Shown: piece after piece, positions 15,498 through 22,740 of the stretch
How the letters are laid out: each line of letters opens with the position of its first letter
How positions within the stretch are numbered: the first letter of the stretch is position 1
Origin: CAZJHX01 sp964545715
GTDB lineage: Bacteria; Myxococcota_A; UBA9042; GCA-2863065
DNA length: 54,591 nt
Direction: 5' to 3'
Assembly (NCBI GenBank): GCA_964545715.1
Contig: CAZJHX010000068.1
Span: 1 to 54,591, forward strand
Made by a program: the position numbers and the translations under genes
The notes under the pieces: model-generated
Told to the model about the DNA's origin: nothing
The model's database searches: none
What the model saw: the letters and a program-made list of their open reading frames with translations, nothing else

Positions 15498-16858
15498 TCT
15501 CCGAAGATGGCCCTCAACACGTGCGTCTTCACGGCGGTCGCAGCCACCGGGCCGTCTCCCAGCAAAGCGGCGTCCGACGCGATGAGCAGCGGGCCCTCGT
15601 CCGGATCGTCGGTCGGGCGCCCGTGGGAGCCTTTGACCAGCGTGGCGTCCAGGCCGATGACGTCCATGAGCGTGCGAAAGCCCATCAGCTTCTTGGCCAG
15701 GCGCCAGGCTACGCCGGCTTTTGAGGTGTTCAGAAACAGCTCGACCGGGTCGTAGCCGGGCTTACGATGGATGTCGACGGTGCGCGCGAAGTCCGGCGCT
15801 TTTCGGTCGTCCAGCCAGTAGTAATACGTGAACCACGCGTTCGCTCGCGCGATGGCGATCAGCTCGCCGCTGCGGGCATGGTCCAAGCCGCGCGCCACCT
15901 TGCCCTCGCCGTCCAGGACCGTCTCGACGCCGGGCAGCGCCTCCAGCAGCGCGTGGACCTGCGGGACCTGAGCCGGGTCGCGGACGTACACGTGCGCGAG
16001 CTGATGATCGGCGACCGCAAAAGCCGCGCTGGCCCCGGCATCCAGCACCTCCAGGCCAAGCTCGTCTCGCACAGCGATCAGGCCGGCCTCCCGCAGCGCG
16101 CGGTTGATGTGAATGGGCGTGTCGACCTCGGTGATCCCGTACTCTGACAGCACGATGACGGTCGCATCGTCGGCCTGTGCCTGCGCGATCAGCTCTCCGC
16201 ACAGCGCGTCGACCTGCGCCACGTCCCGCGCGATGTCTGCGTGGCTGGGGCCCAGGCGCTGCAGGTTGTAGTCGAGGTGCGGCAGGTACACCAGCGACAG
16301 CGTCGGTTTGCGCGTCTCCCACACGTGCAGCGCCGCGTCGGTAATCCACCGGCTGGACGAGAGGTCCGTGGCCGGTCCCCAGAACTTGAAGAGCGGAAAG
16401 GCGCCCAGCTTCTGGGTCAGCTCGGCGCGCAGCGGCTCCGGGTGGCAGTGCACGTCCGGGATCTTCCGACCGTCAGCCGGGTACATCGGGCGCGGCGTCA
16501 CTGCCCAGTCGACCGAGGCGTACATGTTGTACCACCAGAAGAGCTTGGCGCAGGTGAAGTCGTCGTCCAGCGTCCGCGCCACGTCCCAGATCTTCGGCCC
16601 CTGAACCAGCGCGTTGGCCTGACGCCAGAACCACACCGTCGCGAGCTCGCGAAAAAACCAGCCGTTGCCCACGACCCCATGCTGGGAAGGCGTCGTGCCG
16701 GTCACGTACGTGGCCTGCGCGGAGCAGGTTACCGCCGGCGTCACCGCGCTCAGAGGGCGCATCGCGCCGTCGGCGATCAGCGCATTGAGACATGGAGTGT
16801 GCGGGCCAAGCAGCTTTGGAGTCAGCCCGACCACGTTGAGCACGAGCGTGCGGCGCAT
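15494..16858 (-). CDS. eboF: EboF-like nucleotide pyrophosphatase/phosphodiesterase (alkaline phosphatase fold)
   Basis: A 454-residue alkaline-phosphatase-superfamily protein. Visible hallmarks: LNVVGLTPKLLGPHTP at the N-terminus, the nucleophile region TPAVTCSAQATYVTGTTPSQ followed by HGVVGNGW, LPHLDYNLQRLGP, VLSEYGI (in place of SDHG) and AVADHQLAHVYV with metal-ligand His/Asp. The first ligand Asp of classical family members is not obvious at the N-terminus, as I recall for this subgroup. No signal peptide, so probably cytoplasmic. It is convergent with eboC and forms a minus-strand pair with a GAF gene 5 nt upstream. Confidence 0.88.
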   Translation of the reverse strand: MRRTLVLNVVGLTPKLLGPHTPCLNALIADGAMRPLSAVTPAVTCSAQATYVTGTTPSQHGVVGNGWFFRELATVWFWRQANALVQGPKIWDVARTLDDDFTCAKLFWWYNMYASVDWAVTPRPMYPADGRKIPDVHCHPEPLRAELTQKLGAFPLFKFWGPATDLSSSRWITDAALHVWETRKPTLSLVYLPHLDYNLQRLGPSHADIARDVAQVDALCGELIAQAQADDATVIVLSEYGITEVDTPIHINRALREAGLIAVRDELGLEVLDAGASAAFAVADHQLAHVYVRDPAQVPQVHALLEALPGVETVLDGEGKVARGLDHARSGELIAIARANAWFTYYYWLDDRKAPDFARTVDIHRKPGYDPVELFLNTSKAGVAWRLAKKLMGFRTLMDVIGLDATLVKGSHGRPTDDPDEGPLLIASDAALLGDGPVAATAVKTHVLRAIFGD

Positions 16859-16863
16859 GTGCT

Positions 16864-17268
16864 CTACGGCAGCCGGTCGGCGGCGGCCTGTAGCGTGGCC
16901 AGCTCATCCGCGGAGATCTCACGCTCGCCCATGAAGGCGATGCCTACGATCGCCCGCACCGTGTGACCGTCTTTGACGGGCAGGGCCACCGCGGCGCTGG
17001 CCTTGACCGCTTTGGCGCCCGGGCGCACATCGCCCGTGGTGTCCGTCTTCAAGTTGCAGGTCTGGACCGGCGCCCCGCGCTCCCACGCCAGGCCGGCCAT
17101 GCCCTTGCCTTTGGCGATGCGGGCCGTCTTTGCCTGCACCGGCGGGGGGATGTTCACGGCGGCGGCCTGCTCCAGCACACTCTCGCCCCGCAGGTGGACG
17201 GTGCCGGCGACGCCGCCGTGCCCGCTGAGAAAAGACTGTAGCCAGGTTGTGTAGTCGGGCGCGCTCAT
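16864..17268 (-). CDS. Small GAF-domain protein
   Basis: A 134-residue protein consisting essentially of one GAF-type fold (SVLEQAAAVNIPPPVQ, GKGMAGLAWERGAPVQTCNL, ASAAVALPVKDG, VRAIVGIAFMGERE). GAF domains bind small molecules such as nucleotides or tetrapyrroles, or sense redox. Two Cys-free faces and a single CNL Cys give no ligand clue. ATG 17268 faces the divergent speD across 28 bp. The stop is 5 nt before the eboF start, so the two are co-transcribed and probably linked functionally, which makes a ligand sensor for the ebo pathway an attractive guess. Confidence 0.75.
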   Translation of the reverse strand: MSAPDYTTWLQSFLSGHGGVAGTVHLRGESVLEQAAAVNIPPPVQAKTARIAKGKGMAGLAWERGAPVQTCNLKTDTTGDVRPGAKAVKASAAVALPVKDGHTVRAIVGIAFMGEREISADELATLQAAADRLP

Positions 17269-17296
17269 CCGGCGAGTTTATGCCAAACTCCGGCGC

Positions 17297-17659
17297 GTGA
17301 CAGCGCGAGTCGATACATTTGGCCTGGAGTTCTATGGGTGCCGAGCGTCTCTGGACGACGCAGACCTGCTCGAAGAGGCGCTGTTGGCCGGCGCGGCGGC
17401 GGTCGGCGCGACGGTCGTCAACACGGCGCGCGCCATCTATCAGCCGCATGGCGTCACGGTCTGTCTACTGCTGGCCGAGTCGCACATCATCATCGCCACG
17501 TGGCCTGAGCACGGGTACGCCAACATCAATCTCATGCTGTGTAACAACGACATGGATCCCAAGCAGGTCGGCGCGGCCATCGCCGAGCGCCTTCAGCCGG
17601 CCCAGACCCGCACCTGGGCGACCGCGCAGCACATCGGTCCCACTCCACCCGCCGAGTGA
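17297..17659 (+). CDS. speD: S-adenosylmethionine decarboxylase proenzyme
   Basis: A 120-residue bacterial SpeD. The enzyme self-cleaves to make a pyruvoyl group and decarboxylates S-adenosylmethionine for spermidine synthesis. The processing site is Glu-Ser-His at 61-63 (LLAESHIIIATWPE), so Ser62 would become pyruvate. The conserved Cys in INLMLCNN matches the catalytic Cys position. The start is GTG 17297. The stop overlaps the next gene as GTGA. No spermidine synthase lies in the window. Confidence 0.93.
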   Translation: MTARVDTFGLEFYGCRASLDDADLLEEALLAGAAAVGATVVNTARAIYQPHGVTVCLLLAESHIIIATWPEHGYANINLMLCNNDMDPKQVGAAIAERLQPAQTRTWATAQHIGPTPPAE

Positions 17660-18165
17660 GTGACGCCCACCCGGCGACCCTGCCCGAGAAGGCGCTGCTG
17701 GCCCAATGCACCATGGACCGCGGGCGCACCTCCGGTCCCGGCGGGCAGCACCGCAACAAGGTCGAGACCTGGATCGGGCTGACGCACAAGCCGACGGGCG
17801 TGGTCGGCCAGGCGGGTGAGCGCCGCTCTCAGGCGGATAACAAGCGAGTTGCGCTGTTTCGGCTGCGCCTGGCGTTGGCCACCGAGGTGCGTACAGACGC
17901 CGGCTTGAGCGACACGCCAACGCCGCTGTGGCGGTCCCGGCTGCGTGGCACAAAGATCAGCTGCAACGCCAAACACGCCGACTATCCGGCGCTGCTGGCC
18001 GAGGCGCTGGATCACATCGAGGCCGGCGCTCTGGACCCGCGTCCCGGCGCAGCGATCCTCGGCTGCTCACAGAGCCAGCTGATCAAGTTTGTGCAGAAGC
18101 ACCCACCGGCCTTCACCCGCTGGAACGCGCGCCGCCAGGAGCGTGGCCTCAGAACGCTGCGCTAG
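17656..18165 (+). CDS. RF-1/GGQ-domain protein, peptide chain release factor-like
   Basis: A 169-residue protein with the peptidyl-tRNA hydrolysis motif GPGGQHRNKVETW (GGQ at 29-31) but no codon-recognition domain, and a basic C-terminal region (KHPPAFTRWNARRQERG). This arrangement resembles ribosome-rescue factors (ArfB/ICT1 type) or the poorly studied release-factor-like family; which one is not clear. GTG 17656 overlaps the speD stop (GTGA), so the two are translationally coupled. The stop shares CTAG with the convergent gene. Confidence 0.85.
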   Translation: MSDAHPATLPEKALLAQCTMDRGRTSGPGGQHRNKVETWIGLTHKPTGVVGQAGERRSQADNKRVALFRLRLALATEVRTDAGLSDTPTPLWRSRLRGTKISCNAKHADYPALLAEALDHIEAGALDPRPGAAILGCSQSQLIKFVQKHPPAFTRWNARRQERGLRTLR

Positions 18166-19577
18166 CGCCGCTCCCACGCCGGCGCCACAAGCCGCCCGCC
18201 CTTGTCCCACAGCTGGCAGGTGACCTTCTTGTGCTTTTGGTCCAGGCCCTCGCAGTAGTTCGTGTACTTGCACTGGTTCACGTCCGCCTCGCGTCCCAGC
18301 CGCGCCTTCAGGAACCAGTCGGGATCGGCCAGCGATTGGCGCGCGGACGCCACGATGTCACCGTCGCCGCGCCGCAGGATCGCCTCCGCCTGTGCAAACG
18401 TGTGGATGCCGCCGGCTACAACGACCGGGATGGCGTGCCCTGCCGCGCGAACTGCCGCTCGGATCTGCGCCTGCTTGGGCACCTGGCGGCCAAACGGACC
18501 TGCCGCGTCGGAGTGGATCGTCGGCATGCACTCGTAGCCGCTCTGACCCGTGTACGGGTAGGCGGCCCATCCCTCTTTCGGGCGGGCCGCATCCTCGAAC
18601 TTGCCGCCGGTCGACAGCGACAAGAAGTCCATGCCCGCGTCGGCCAGCGCCACGCCGAACCAGGCCGCGTCGTCGACCCTGTTGCCGCCCGCGATCACCT
18701 CGTCGCACAGGTACCGGCAGCCTACGGTGTACTCCGCGCCGACTGCGCGCCGCACCGCCTGGTAGACCTCGATGGGCAGCCGGACCCGCTGCTCGCGCTG
18801 CCCACCGTAGCCGTCGTCTCGGGTATTCAGCGCGGACAGAAACGACGCCATCGTATAGGCGTGCGCGTAGTGCAGCTCCACGCCGTCGAAGCCGGCCTCT
18901 CTCGCGCGCCCGGCTGCCCGGGCAAAGAGGTTCGGTAGCACCTGAGGCAGGTCCCGGATGTGCGGCAGGTCGGTGTCCGTGACCCGCTCACGCAGCCCGA
19001 AGTGCAGGCCCTCGAGCTCGCGCGCGGTCAGCACCCTTGCCAAAACCGCGTCATCCGCAGCCAGCAGCGCCTTTCGCACGTCCGCCTCACGCGCGTCATC
19101 CAGCGCCATCCGGTGTCGGTGGCTGTCGGTGATCGCCAGAAACTCGCCCAGGTAGCGCGCGCGTTTTGGCCGCCGACGGATCCTCAAGAAGTCGATCAAC
19201 TGAATCAGCACCCGCGTGTGCCCGTCGCTGCGCCTGCGAACGGTCTCCACCAGTCCGCGCAGTCCCTCGATGAAGCGGTCGTCGCCGATCCGCAGCAGCG
19301 GGCCGCTGGGGATGTCGCGGATGCCCGTCGCCTCCACCACGATTGCGCCCGGCCGCCCGTCGGCGAAGCGGCCGTACCAGTCCAGCAGGTCCTGGGTGAC
19401 GACGCCGTCTTCGGTCGCTCGCCACGGCACCATCGCCGGCACCCACGTGCGCTGCTCCAATGTCAGCTTTGTGCCCAATTGGACCGGGCTGAACAGCCGT
19501 GACTGCGCTGCCTCCTCCGCGCTGGGTGGCTGCGGTGGCGGCACCGCGTGTTTGATGCGCTCAGGAGGCTTCCACAT
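18162..19577 (-). CDS. Old yellow enzyme-type NADH:flavin oxidoreductase
   Basis: A 471-residue FMN TIM-barrel protein. An N-terminal Pro-rich extension precedes LFSPVQLGTKLTLEQRTW. Further hallmarks are GFDGVELHYAHAYTMASFLS (substrate His region), NTRDDGYGG, IPVVVAGGIHTFAQAEAIL and the FMN-phosphate loop GDGDIVASARQSLADPDW, then a C-terminal CKYTNYCEGLDQKHKKVTC with four Cys spaced like the Fe-S ligands of the 2,4-dienoyl-CoA reductase group, although no second or third domain follows. The substrate is unknown. The start ATG 19577 lies 15 nt after the ATPase stop, so an operon is possible. Confidence 0.9.
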   Translation of the reverse strand: MWKPPERIKHAVPPPQPPSAEEAAQSRLFSPVQLGTKLTLEQRTWVPAMVPWRATEDGVVTQDLLDWYGRFADGRPGAIVVEATGIRDIPSGPLLRIGDDRFIEGLRGLVETVRRRSDGHTRVLIQLIDFLRIRRRPKRARYLGEFLAITDSHRHRMALDDAREADVRKALLAADDAVLARVLTARELEGLHFGLRERVTDTDLPHIRDLPQVLPNLFARAAGRAREAGFDGVELHYAHAYTMASFLSALNTRDDGYGGQREQRVRLPIEVYQAVRRAVGAEYTVGCRYLCDEVIAGGNRVDDAAWFGVALADAGMDFLSLSTGGKFEDAARPKEGWAAYPYTGQSGYECMPTIHSDAAGPFGRQVPKQAQIRAAVRAAGHAIPVVVAGGIHTFAQAEAILRRGDGDIVASARQSLADPDWFLKARLGREADVNQCKYTNYCEGLDQKHKKVTCQLWDKGGRLVAPAWERR

Positions 19578-19592
19578 GCGTGAATCCGCGAC

Positions 19593-21413
19593 CTATTTGA
19601 TGTTGTCGGTGGTGTCCGCGGTCACGCGCAGCACCTCTTCGAAGGGCGTCACACCGTCGACCATGCGCCGAATGGCGCACTCGCGCAGCGTCTGCATGCC
19701 CTCCTGACGCGCGGCACGCAGGATGCGCGGTCCGTCCTTGCGCTCGTTGACCAGGTGCCGAATCGTGTCGGTCACCGGCATGATCTCGTAGATGCCCACG
19801 CGGCCGCGCAGCCCCGTGCCGCGGCACAGGTGGCAGCCGGTGCCGTACGCCAGCTGTAGGGCCGGCGCCTGGTCGTCTGGCATCTCCATGCGCAGCGCGC
19901 GCAGCTCCTCCGGCTGGATATCCCGCATCGTTCGGCAGCCGGGGCAGACCTTGCGCAGCAGGCGCTGGGCGACGATCGCGATCAGCGACGAGCCGACCAG
20001 GAACGGCTCCACGCCCAGGTCGATCAGGCGCGAGATCGACGCCGCTGTGTCGTTTGTGTGGATGGTCGTCATCACCAGGTGCCCCGTGAGCGCTGCCTGA
20101 ATCGCGTACTGCGCCGTCTCCGGGTCGCGCACCTCGCCGACCATGATGATGTCCGGGTCCTGCCGCAGGATCGTGCGCAGCGCGCTGGCGAACGTGATGC
20201 CGGCGCGCGGGTGCACCGCGGTCTGGTTGAACTCCTCGATGACCATCTCGATCGGGTCCTCGATGGTCGTGCAGTTGACCTCTGACGTGGCCCGGTACTT
20301 CAGCGCGCTGTACAGCGTGGTCGTCTTGCCGCTGCCCGTGGGGCCGGTGACCAGAATGATGCCGTGCGGCCGCTCGATGTACTGCTTGAAGAGCGCCAGC
20401 TCCTTGTCGTAGAAGCCCATCTCGTCCAGCGACTGCATCAGGATCTGCGGGTCGAAGACGCGCATGACGACCTTCTCGCCAAACGCGCACGGCATCGTGG
20501 AGATCCGGATCTCGACCTCTCGGCTGCCGTGGGTCGTCTTCAGCCGGCCGTCCTGGGGGCGTCGCTTCTCGGCGATGTCCAGGCGCGCCATGGTTTTGAT
20601 GCGCGACACGATCGCCGGGTGCACGCTCTTTGGCATCTTGTGCACGCTGTGCAGCACGCCGTCGATTCGCATGCGCACCATGGAGTGGACGCGCTTGGGC
20701 TCGATATGGATGTCGCTGGCGCCCTGGTCGTAGGCGTAGCGCAGCAGGTACTCGACCGCGTTGATGATGTGGCGGTCAGAGGCCTCGATCTCCTCTTCCG
20801 ACTTCAGCTGAACCAGCTGCTCGAGGTTGCCCAGATCATAATCCGGGGTCATATCGGCGGCGGCCTGATCGACGCTGCTGCGGAAGCCGAAGATCTCCGT
20901 GATGGTCTGCAAGATGTCGTGCTTGGACGACAGGACCAGGCGCGCCTCCATGCCGGTCGTGGCGCGCAGGTCGTCGACCAGCCGCAGATTGAACGGATTG
21001 TCGACTGCGACGGTTAAAACTTCGCCGTCCTTTCGCAGTGGTAGGACGACGTACTTCTTTGCAAACCGCCGGGGGAGCGCTGTGGTGACGAGATCATGGT
21101 CGATCTTCAGCGAGTCGATCTTTTGGTAGGGATATTTCAGAACCGTGGCCAGCTCGCGGGTGACCCGGTCTTCATCGAGCAGCTTGCCGTCGGTGGCTCG
21201 GACGCCGAAACCTGCCACGACCTCCGCCGGCGTGATCTCGCTGACGATGCCCTTATTGTTGCGCTGGATGTGGTCGAGCTTGGCCGCCATGCTCGGAGCC
21301 TTGACCCGAATCTCCGCGGATTGCTCGTCCGTAATGACCTGCGCGTCGATGAGAACGTCAAGCAGGTAGTCCACGTTGTATCCGGCGCTCATCAGAGATT
21401 CATTGTATGTCAC
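19593..21413 (-). CDS. GspE/PilB-family secretion ATPase
   Basis: A 606-residue type II secretion / type IV pilus assembly ATPase. The N-terminal MshEN-type domain (about 80-190; YPYQKIDSLKIDHDLVTTAL) may bind c-di-GMP in some relatives. The core has Walker A GPTGSGKTTT, the Asp box RIDGVLHSVHKMP, Walker B region ILRQDPDIIMVGEVRD, the His box GHLVMTTIHTND, and a tetracysteine zinc motif (CPGC ... CHLC). The start is GTG 21413; ATG 21392 is equally possible as neither has a strong ribosome site. No pilus or secretion partners are adjacent, so the cognate machine lies elsewhere. Confidence 0.92.
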   Translation of the reverse strand: MTYNESLMSAGYNVDYLLDVLIDAQVITDEQSAEIRVKAPSMAAKLDHIQRNNKGIVSEITPAEVVAGFGVRATDGKLLDEDRVTRELATVLKYPYQKIDSLKIDHDLVTTALPRRFAKKYVVLPLRKDGEVLTVAVDNPFNLRLVDDLRATTGMEARLVLSSKHDILQTITEIFGFRSSVDQAAADMTPDYDLGNLEQLVQLKSEEEIEASDRHIINAVEYLLRYAYDQGASDIHIEPKRVHSMVRMRIDGVLHSVHKMPKSVHPAIVSRIKTMARLDIAEKRRPQDGRLKTTHGSREVEIRISTMPCAFGEKVVMRVFDPQILMQSLDEMGFYDKELALFKQYIERPHGIILVTGPTGSGKTTTLYSALKYRATSEVNCTTIEDPIEMVIEEFNQTAVHPRAGITFASALRTILRQDPDIIMVGEVRDPETAQYAIQAALTGHLVMTTIHTNDTAASISRLIDLGVEPFLVGSSLIAIVAQRLLRKVCPGCRTMRDIQPEELRALRMEMPDDQAPALQLAYGTGCHLCRGTGLRGRVGIYEIMPVTDTIRHLVNERKDGPRILRAARQEGMQTLRECAIRRMVDGVTPFEEVLRVTADTTDNIK

Positions 21414-21535
21414 CGGTAGTGCGTGTCCAATCAGTTGCTGTCCAACGGACTGCGCGTGGTTGGTGGGATTTGCTCACCCCAGGATCGCGTGTTAACCTTC
21501 ATGCCCCGGTCAACAGAGGCCGGCTGGACGTACTG

Positions 21536-22735
21536 ATGTCGGGTGGAGTGAGCGAGGGCGGCGAGTACATTTGTATTTCCTGCTGGACGTCTTTCGTAGC
21601 GGATACGAGCGGCGCCGGCGAGTTGACCTGTCCACACTGCGGGTACCTGCAGCCGGCGGCGGACGAGTATCTCGGTGCGTCCGGAGCGGCACCGACCGAC
21701 GGAAAGGCCGACAAGGCCCCAGCTGAGCCCGCCCAACCAGAGCACGCCCGCGCCGATCTCGACCGAACCATGCAAGACATGCGGGCCCCCTGGGCCGATG
21801 GCGGCGACAAAGACAAGGGCGGCGGCCTGGAGCCGATCTCCTTTGATGACCTCGAAGAGCTCGAAGAGCTGCTGAGCGAGGACCCGCGCACCGCCAAGAA
21901 GCCGATCAAAGCACCGAACATGCAGGCAGCGGCGCCAAAGCTGGCCGCCGTTCCGCCTCAGCCGCCTCAGCCGCCCCAGCAGTCCGCGCCCGCCATCTCG
22001 TTTGGCACCGGCGACGAGATCGACGATGACGAGCCGGCGCCTGCGCAGGCGGCCGCGGCCGATTCGGTTGCCGCGGCGCCGCAGGCCCGGGTCATCTGGA
22101 AGTTGAAGAGCGCCACCGGCATGACCTACAGCTTCTTCGACATCGAGGCCTTGTCGCGTTGGGCCACCGGCTTGTCGGACACCAAGGCTCTGGTGCTGTC
22201 CCTGGACGGGATCGAATGGAAGGCTTACGGCGAGTTTCAGTCCGCCCTGTCCAAAGGCGATGAGGCGGTGGCGGCGTTTGCCGGCTCCAAGGCGACGCAG
22301 CCCCGGCGCGTGGCGGCCAAAGAGGCGCCGGCCCCCGCGTCGGTTACAAAGAACAGCAAGCGGCCCGAGGCGCCGAAGCGGGCAGCGTCGGCAGTGCGGC
22401 AAACCCAGCGATCCCGCGCTGTGGCCCGCGCCACAACAACCGCCGAGCGCAAGCGTCAGCCCAGCGTGTTGGAGCAGGTGGCCGCCGAGGCCGCAGCACA
22501 CGAGGACGCCAAGTCCGGGCGCGGCACTCGGACCGTGGAGCGTGCGCGCCCGAACCTTCAGCGCCAGGCCAGCGCGCGGAGTACGGGCAATTTCCAGATT
22601 CGACAAGGGGTGGTCGAGGCGAACCCGTGGCCTTCGAGGCTCGCGTTCATGGGGCTTGGTCTGGTGCTGGGCGGTGCGACCGTGTACTTCGGTCTCTACC
22701 TGCTCGGTTTCTATGATCTGAGCTTCACCTTCTGA
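21536..22735 (+). CDS. Zinc-ribbon membrane protein with GYF-like domain
   Basis: A 399-residue protein from ATG 21536. An N-terminal zinc ribbon (CISC ... CPHC near residues 13-34) is followed by an acidic linker and a ~65-residue domain (VIWKLKSATGMTYSFFDI ... LDGIEWKAYGEF) resembling the GYF-like modules of myxobacterial zinc-ribbon proteins. A basic Ala/Arg-rich stretch follows. One membrane segment lies at the very C-terminus (LAFMGLGLVLGGATVYFGLY), so the ribbon is cytoplasmic if the tail is periplasmic. It is a structural paralogue of the next gene, 5 nt downstream, and probably its partner. Function unknown. Confidence 0.75.
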   Translation: MSGGVSEGGEYICISCWTSFVADTSGAGELTCPHCGYLQPAADEYLGASGAAPTDGKADKAPAEPAQPEHARADLDRTMQDMRAPWADGGDKDKGGGLEPISFDDLEELEELLSEDPRTAKKPIKAPNMQAAAPKLAAVPPQPPQPPQQSAPAISFGTGDEIDDDEPAPAQAAAADSVAAAPQARVIWKLKSATGMTYSFFDIEALSRWATGLSDTKALVLSLDGIEWKAYGEFQSALSKGDEAVAAFAGSKATQPRRVAAKEAPAPASVTKNSKRPEAPKRAASAVRQTQRSRAVARATTTAERKRQPSVLEQVAAEAAAHEDAKSGRGTRTVERARPNLQRQASARSTGNFQIRQGVVEANPWPSRLAFMGLGLVLGGATVYFGLYLLGFYDLSFTF

Positions 22736-22740
22736 CGGCG

